A stretch of DNA of 8,153 nt from an archaeon (lineage in GTDB: Archaea; Thermoproteota; Nitrososphaeria; Nitrososphaerales; UBA183), in the NCBI GenBank assembly GCA_021807225.1, contig JAKAPI010000030.1, positions 1 through 8,153 on the forward strand. The letters are read 5' to 3'. The translations under genes and the position numbers were made by a program. A model generated the notes under the pieces. It saw only the letters and a program-made list of their open reading frames with translations. It was not told where the DNA came from and made no database searches. Positions 6,363-8,153 of the stretch are shown here, one piece after another (the stretch's first letter is position 1; every line of letters begins with the position of its first letter).

Positions 6363-7397
6363 TTGGTCGAAGCCGGGAGGCAGAACTATAGGAGGGTGCA
6401 GAAGACAGGGGGCAACAGCTTCGTCGTTTCTCTTCCGAAGAGCTGGGTCACGGATGTGGGACTGCACGCGAAGGACCCTGTGGCCGTAATGATCCAGCCC
6501 GATTCGTCGCTACTTATCGTGCCGAGGAGGGACATCAGGACTGCGGTGAAGTCAGAGGCGACGCTCGAGGCGCAGGGTCTGGACAAGGACTTCCTGCTGA
6601 GGCACTTCATATCCTACTACCTCGCAGGTTACGACACGATAAGAATCACCCTTGGGAGAGGGGACTCGTCTCTGAGGGGGTTCATCCGCGAGGGCATCAG
6701 ACGGAAGTTGGTCGGGGTCGAAATCATCGAGGAGTCATCCGGGACCATACTGGCGCAGTGCCTCTCGGGCTACGTCGAACTTCCCCTGAAGAAGGCCTTC
6801 GAGCGGATGGCGATTATTGCTGGAGGGATGCTTACCGACTCGGTGGAGGTCCTCCGAGGTCCGAACCGAGAGTTGGCCAAGGAGGTCATTGACAGAGACG
6901 ACGAGGTAGACAGGTTCTACCACTTTCTGCTGAGGCAGCTCAACATCGCAGTCAGGGACAGGTCGGTGATACAAGAGATAGGCTTGACGTCTACGAGGGA
7001 CTGCCTCGGCTACAGGTTGGCGGTGAAGAGCGCAGAGCGGGTCGCCGACCACGCCGCAGCGATCGCCGGACAGGCTGAGAGCCTGACGGCGCTGTCGGAG
7101 GCGTCGGCGAAGAGAGTCCAGGACATGGCCACCATGTCCAGGAAGGTGTTCGACAGCTCGATTTCGTCGCTCCTCAGGCTGGACGGCAAGCTCGCGGAAG
7201 AAGCAATCGCACGGACGAAGGACGTCATCAGGATGGAAGAGAAGGTCAGCGGCGATATCCTCGCGCCGCGCATGAGCGGAGCGCAGGTCGCCTCGACCAA
7301 GCTCATGCTTGAGAGCATCAGGAGAGCCGCCGAGTACGGCTCTGACATCGCGGAGATTGCAATCGACCTGACTGTGGCGGAGCCCCAGGCGCTGTAG
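6363..7397 (+). CDS. AbrB-PhoU fusion, phosphate uptake regulator
   Basis: A 344-residue protein combining DNA binding with PhoU. Residues 9-54 form a SpoVT/AbrB-type swapped-hairpin domain (YRRVQKTGGNSFVVSLPKSWV, then a short beta region ending LLIVP). An alpha/beta linker domain (about 70-137) follows. The PhoU part (about 140-340) has DRDDEVDRFY (177-186) and KSAERVADHAAAI (222-234) in repeat 1, while repeat 2 has RMEEKV and IRRAAEYGSDIAEI (319-332), a weaker copy. Such fusions are common in archaea, usually near pst genes. Transcribed divergently from pstS, it may sense phosphate status through PhoU and bind the shared promoter region; this is inference. The start is taken as TTG 6363, because family proteins begin a few residues before the R-x-V-Q-x-T-G-G motif and no ATG is available. 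GTG 6396 is the alternative, but AGGAGG abuts it with no spacing and the AbrB strand would be cut. Confidence 0.88.
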   Translation: MVEAGRQNYRRVQKTGGNSFVVSLPKSWVTDVGLHAKDPVAVMIQPDSSLLIVPRRDIRTAVKSEATLEAQGLDKDFLLRHFISYYLAGYDTIRITLGRGDSSLRGFIREGIRRKLVGVEIIEESSGTILAQCLSGYVELPLKKAFERMAIIAGGMLTDSVEVLRGPNRELAKEVIDRDDEVDRFYHFLLRQLNIAVRDRSVIQEIGLTSTRDCLGYRLAVKSAERVADHAAAIAGQAESLTALSEASAKRVQDMATMSRKVFDSSISSLLRLDGKLAEEAIARTKDVIRMEEKVSGDILAPRMSGAQVASTKLMLESIRRAAEYGSDIAEIAIDLTVAEPQAL

Positions 7398-7409
7398 CGG
7401 CAGGAGAGG

Positions 7410-7721
7410 CTACCCGAGATCGGGGAGCTCGCAGGTCCTTTCCAGCATGCTGAGCAGCAGAGCCTCGCCCCTGTCGGTGAGTTCGACGCGCTCCTCGACG
7501 TGATCCACTCCCAATGAAGTGATGAGGTCGACGAGATACTCCCGTTGAAGCCAGCCAAGGAGTTGGACGAAAGCACGCGGCCCCAACTTGGTCCTGCCTC
7601 GAAGGCTCTCCAGATCTGTGCTCTGCGCCCCCACCAACGCCAGCAACGCCATGAGGCTCTGGCTTGGCAGGGCTTCCCACGGGCCTTCGCCCGTCAGACC
7701 GATTTCTATTTGTTCTTGCAT
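7410..7721 (-). CDS. Small winged-helix DNA-binding protein, unassigned
   Basis: A 103-residue soluble protein I cannot assign to a named family. Its layout fits a winged helix: helix 1 around SQSLMALLALVG, helix 2 around LESLRGRT, a recognition-type helix around GPRAFVQLLGWLQREYLV, then a beta-wing ending VELTDRGEALLLSMLER, where the L-T-D-R-G turn into a helix is typical of small archaeal wHTH (MarR/ArsR-like) proteins. No ligand domain or metal-binding cluster is visible, so it may be a simple repressor or activator. It is convergent with the AbrB-PhoU gene, 12 nt apart end to end, so a shared function is not implied by an operon. The start is ATG 7721; a GTG at 7724 directly precedes it. 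No ribosome site is seen and a TATA-like GTTTTAG lies about 28 nt upstream, so it is probably leaderless. Confidence 0.65.
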   Translation of the reverse strand: MQEQIEIGLTGEGPWEALPSQSLMALLALVGAQSTDLESLRGRTKLGPRAFVQLLGWLQREYLVDLITSLGVDHVEERVELTDRGEALLLSMLERTCELPDLG

Positions 7722-7745
7722 CACCGTGCACTGTTTCGCGTCTAG

Positions 7746-7752
7746 CTAAAAC
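7746..7752 (-). promoter_or_regulatory. Candidate TATA box of the winged-helix gene
   Basis: The minus strand reads GTTTTAG, centred 25-28 nt upstream of the GTG/ATG start pair, the expected position for a leaderless archaeal transcript. The match to consensus is modest. Confidence 0.3.
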
Positions 7753-7932
7753 GGTTGGCGAATGACACTCTATGCGCGACCATGAAATATAGAGGGAGTG
7801 GGCAAGAGTGGTGCAGAGCCCAGAACCCCGCGCGGGCGAGTTTCCACAAATTGCGCGTGCGCGCCTTCTGGCTTCCAAGATTCCGTTCAAACCTGTTGTA
7901 TTATCTGTTGTCAGCTGGGCAATCCGCTTGAA

Positions 7933-7940
7933 GGGGGTGA
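7933..7940 (+). promoter_or_regulatory. Strong ribosome binding site before the two-helix protein
   Basis: GGGGGTGA closely matches the archaeal Shine-Dalgarno consensus GGAGGTGA and lies 9 nt before ATG 7950. With a TATA-like element at 7897-7905, the predicted leader is about 20 nt, unlike the leaderless genes nearby. Confidence 0.6.
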
Positions 7941-7949
7941 AAAGAGAGA

Positions 7950-8153
7950 ATGAAACAGGATGATGCATACTCGCTGGCACGTGCCATCCTACTGATTGGC
8001 GGCATCGTGGCCATCGCCTACGGGGCGACGACACTCGGAGCAAACATCGCGTCATACAGAACTCTCGCAGACTCCTTCGCTAACACCACGCCGCTCCTCA
8101 CAGTCATAGTCGGTGTCGTGGCGCTCGTGACATCCAACAGGGTGAAAGATCGG
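7950..8153 (+). CDS. Small two-helix membrane protein, 3' end outside the window
   Basis: An open frame from ATG 7950 with no stop before the window end (68 residues seen). The start is set by the strong ribosome site at 7933-7940. Two hydrophobic segments are predicted: about residues 10-30 (ARAILLIGGIVAIAYGATTLG) and 48-61 (PLLTVIVGVVALVTS), joined by a short polar loop and followed by a basic, polar SNRVKDR. The N-terminus MKQDDAYS is too short and acidic to suggest a signal peptide, so this looks like an integral hairpin. I do not recognise a family and cannot say whether more domains follow. Confidence 0.6.
   Translation, partial: MKQDDAYSLARAILLIGGIVAIAYGATTLGANIASYRTLADSFANTTPLLTVIVGVVALVTSNRVKDR

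Larger units (their letters stand above)
7725..7949. other. Intergenic region between two divergent genes
   Basis: It separates the winged-helix gene from the small membrane protein gene and probably carries both promoters. Candidates are GTTTTAG read on the minus strand (7746-7752) and TGTATTATC on the plus strand (7897-7905). A further AT-rich AAATATAGA at 7785-7793 could be a TATA element for an unseen transcript. I see no tRNA-like or other clear RNA structure. Confidence 0.4.

Noticed and set aside
7782..7931. Short plus-strand open frame of 49 codons
   Set aside because: No ribosome site, composition is unremarkable, and it occupies the likely promoter region of the gene at 7950.
7318..8055. 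245-codon minus-strand open frame
   Set aside because: It overlaps the winged-helix gene in another frame and runs antisense to AbrB-PhoU; its Arg/Pro/Ser-rich composition is typical of a GC-rich shadow frame.
1..8153. Mobile elements, CRISPR arrays, tRNA or rRNA genes
   Set aside because: I found no regularly spaced repeats, transposase or integrase motifs, terminal inverted repeats, or tRNA-like folds when reading both strands.

Overview
The window is a GC-rich piece of a probably archaeal genome, dominated by a complete high-affinity phosphate uptake locus. The archaeal assignment rests on several things: TATA-box-like elements about 26-30 nt upstream of start codons that lack Shine-Dalgarno sequences, a regulator fusing a SpoVT/AbrB DNA-binding domain to PhoU, a substrate-binding protein held by an N-terminal membrane helix with a Thr/Ser-rich linker instead of a lipobox, and heavy use of AGG/AGA arginine codons. 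I infer a Thermoproteota/Nitrososphaeria-like lineage but cannot fix the taxon from sequence alone.

Layout. Positions 3-1354 (+) hold the 3' part of a DUF72 (YecE-like) gene overlapping, by ATGA, a divergent NAD-kinase-fold gene. These converge with the phosphate operon, which is read on the minus strand from 6086 down to 1373 in the order pstS-pstC-pstA-pstB-phoU, with gaps of 17, 6, 0 and 23 nt. A 276-nt divergent control region (6087-6362) separates pstS from a plus-strand gene for an AbrB-PhoU fusion (6363-7397). That gene converges with a small winged-helix gene (7410-7721, minus). After a 228-nt intergenic stretch, a two-helix membrane protein gene starts at 7950 and runs off the window.

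How the genes work together. PstS captures phosphate outside the cell, PstC and PstA form the membrane channel, and PstB powers import. The small PhoU at the operon end is the expected modulator of transporter activity or signalling. The AbrB-PhoU fusion could act as a one-component regulator joining PhoU-type sensing to DNA binding, and the divergent region is its most obvious target. That region carries a 21-bp imperfect palindrome, a TATA element inside a small inverted repeat, and an imperfect 21-nt repeat at both predicted transcription starts. The regulatory link is inference.

Most of the window is recognisable biology. The points most worth a second look are the two kinds of PhoU beside one pst operon, the structure of the divergent promoter region, the degenerate active-site motifs of the NAD-kinase-like protein, and the unassigned winged-helix gene. 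I see no CRISPR array, transposase, tRNA or rRNA.
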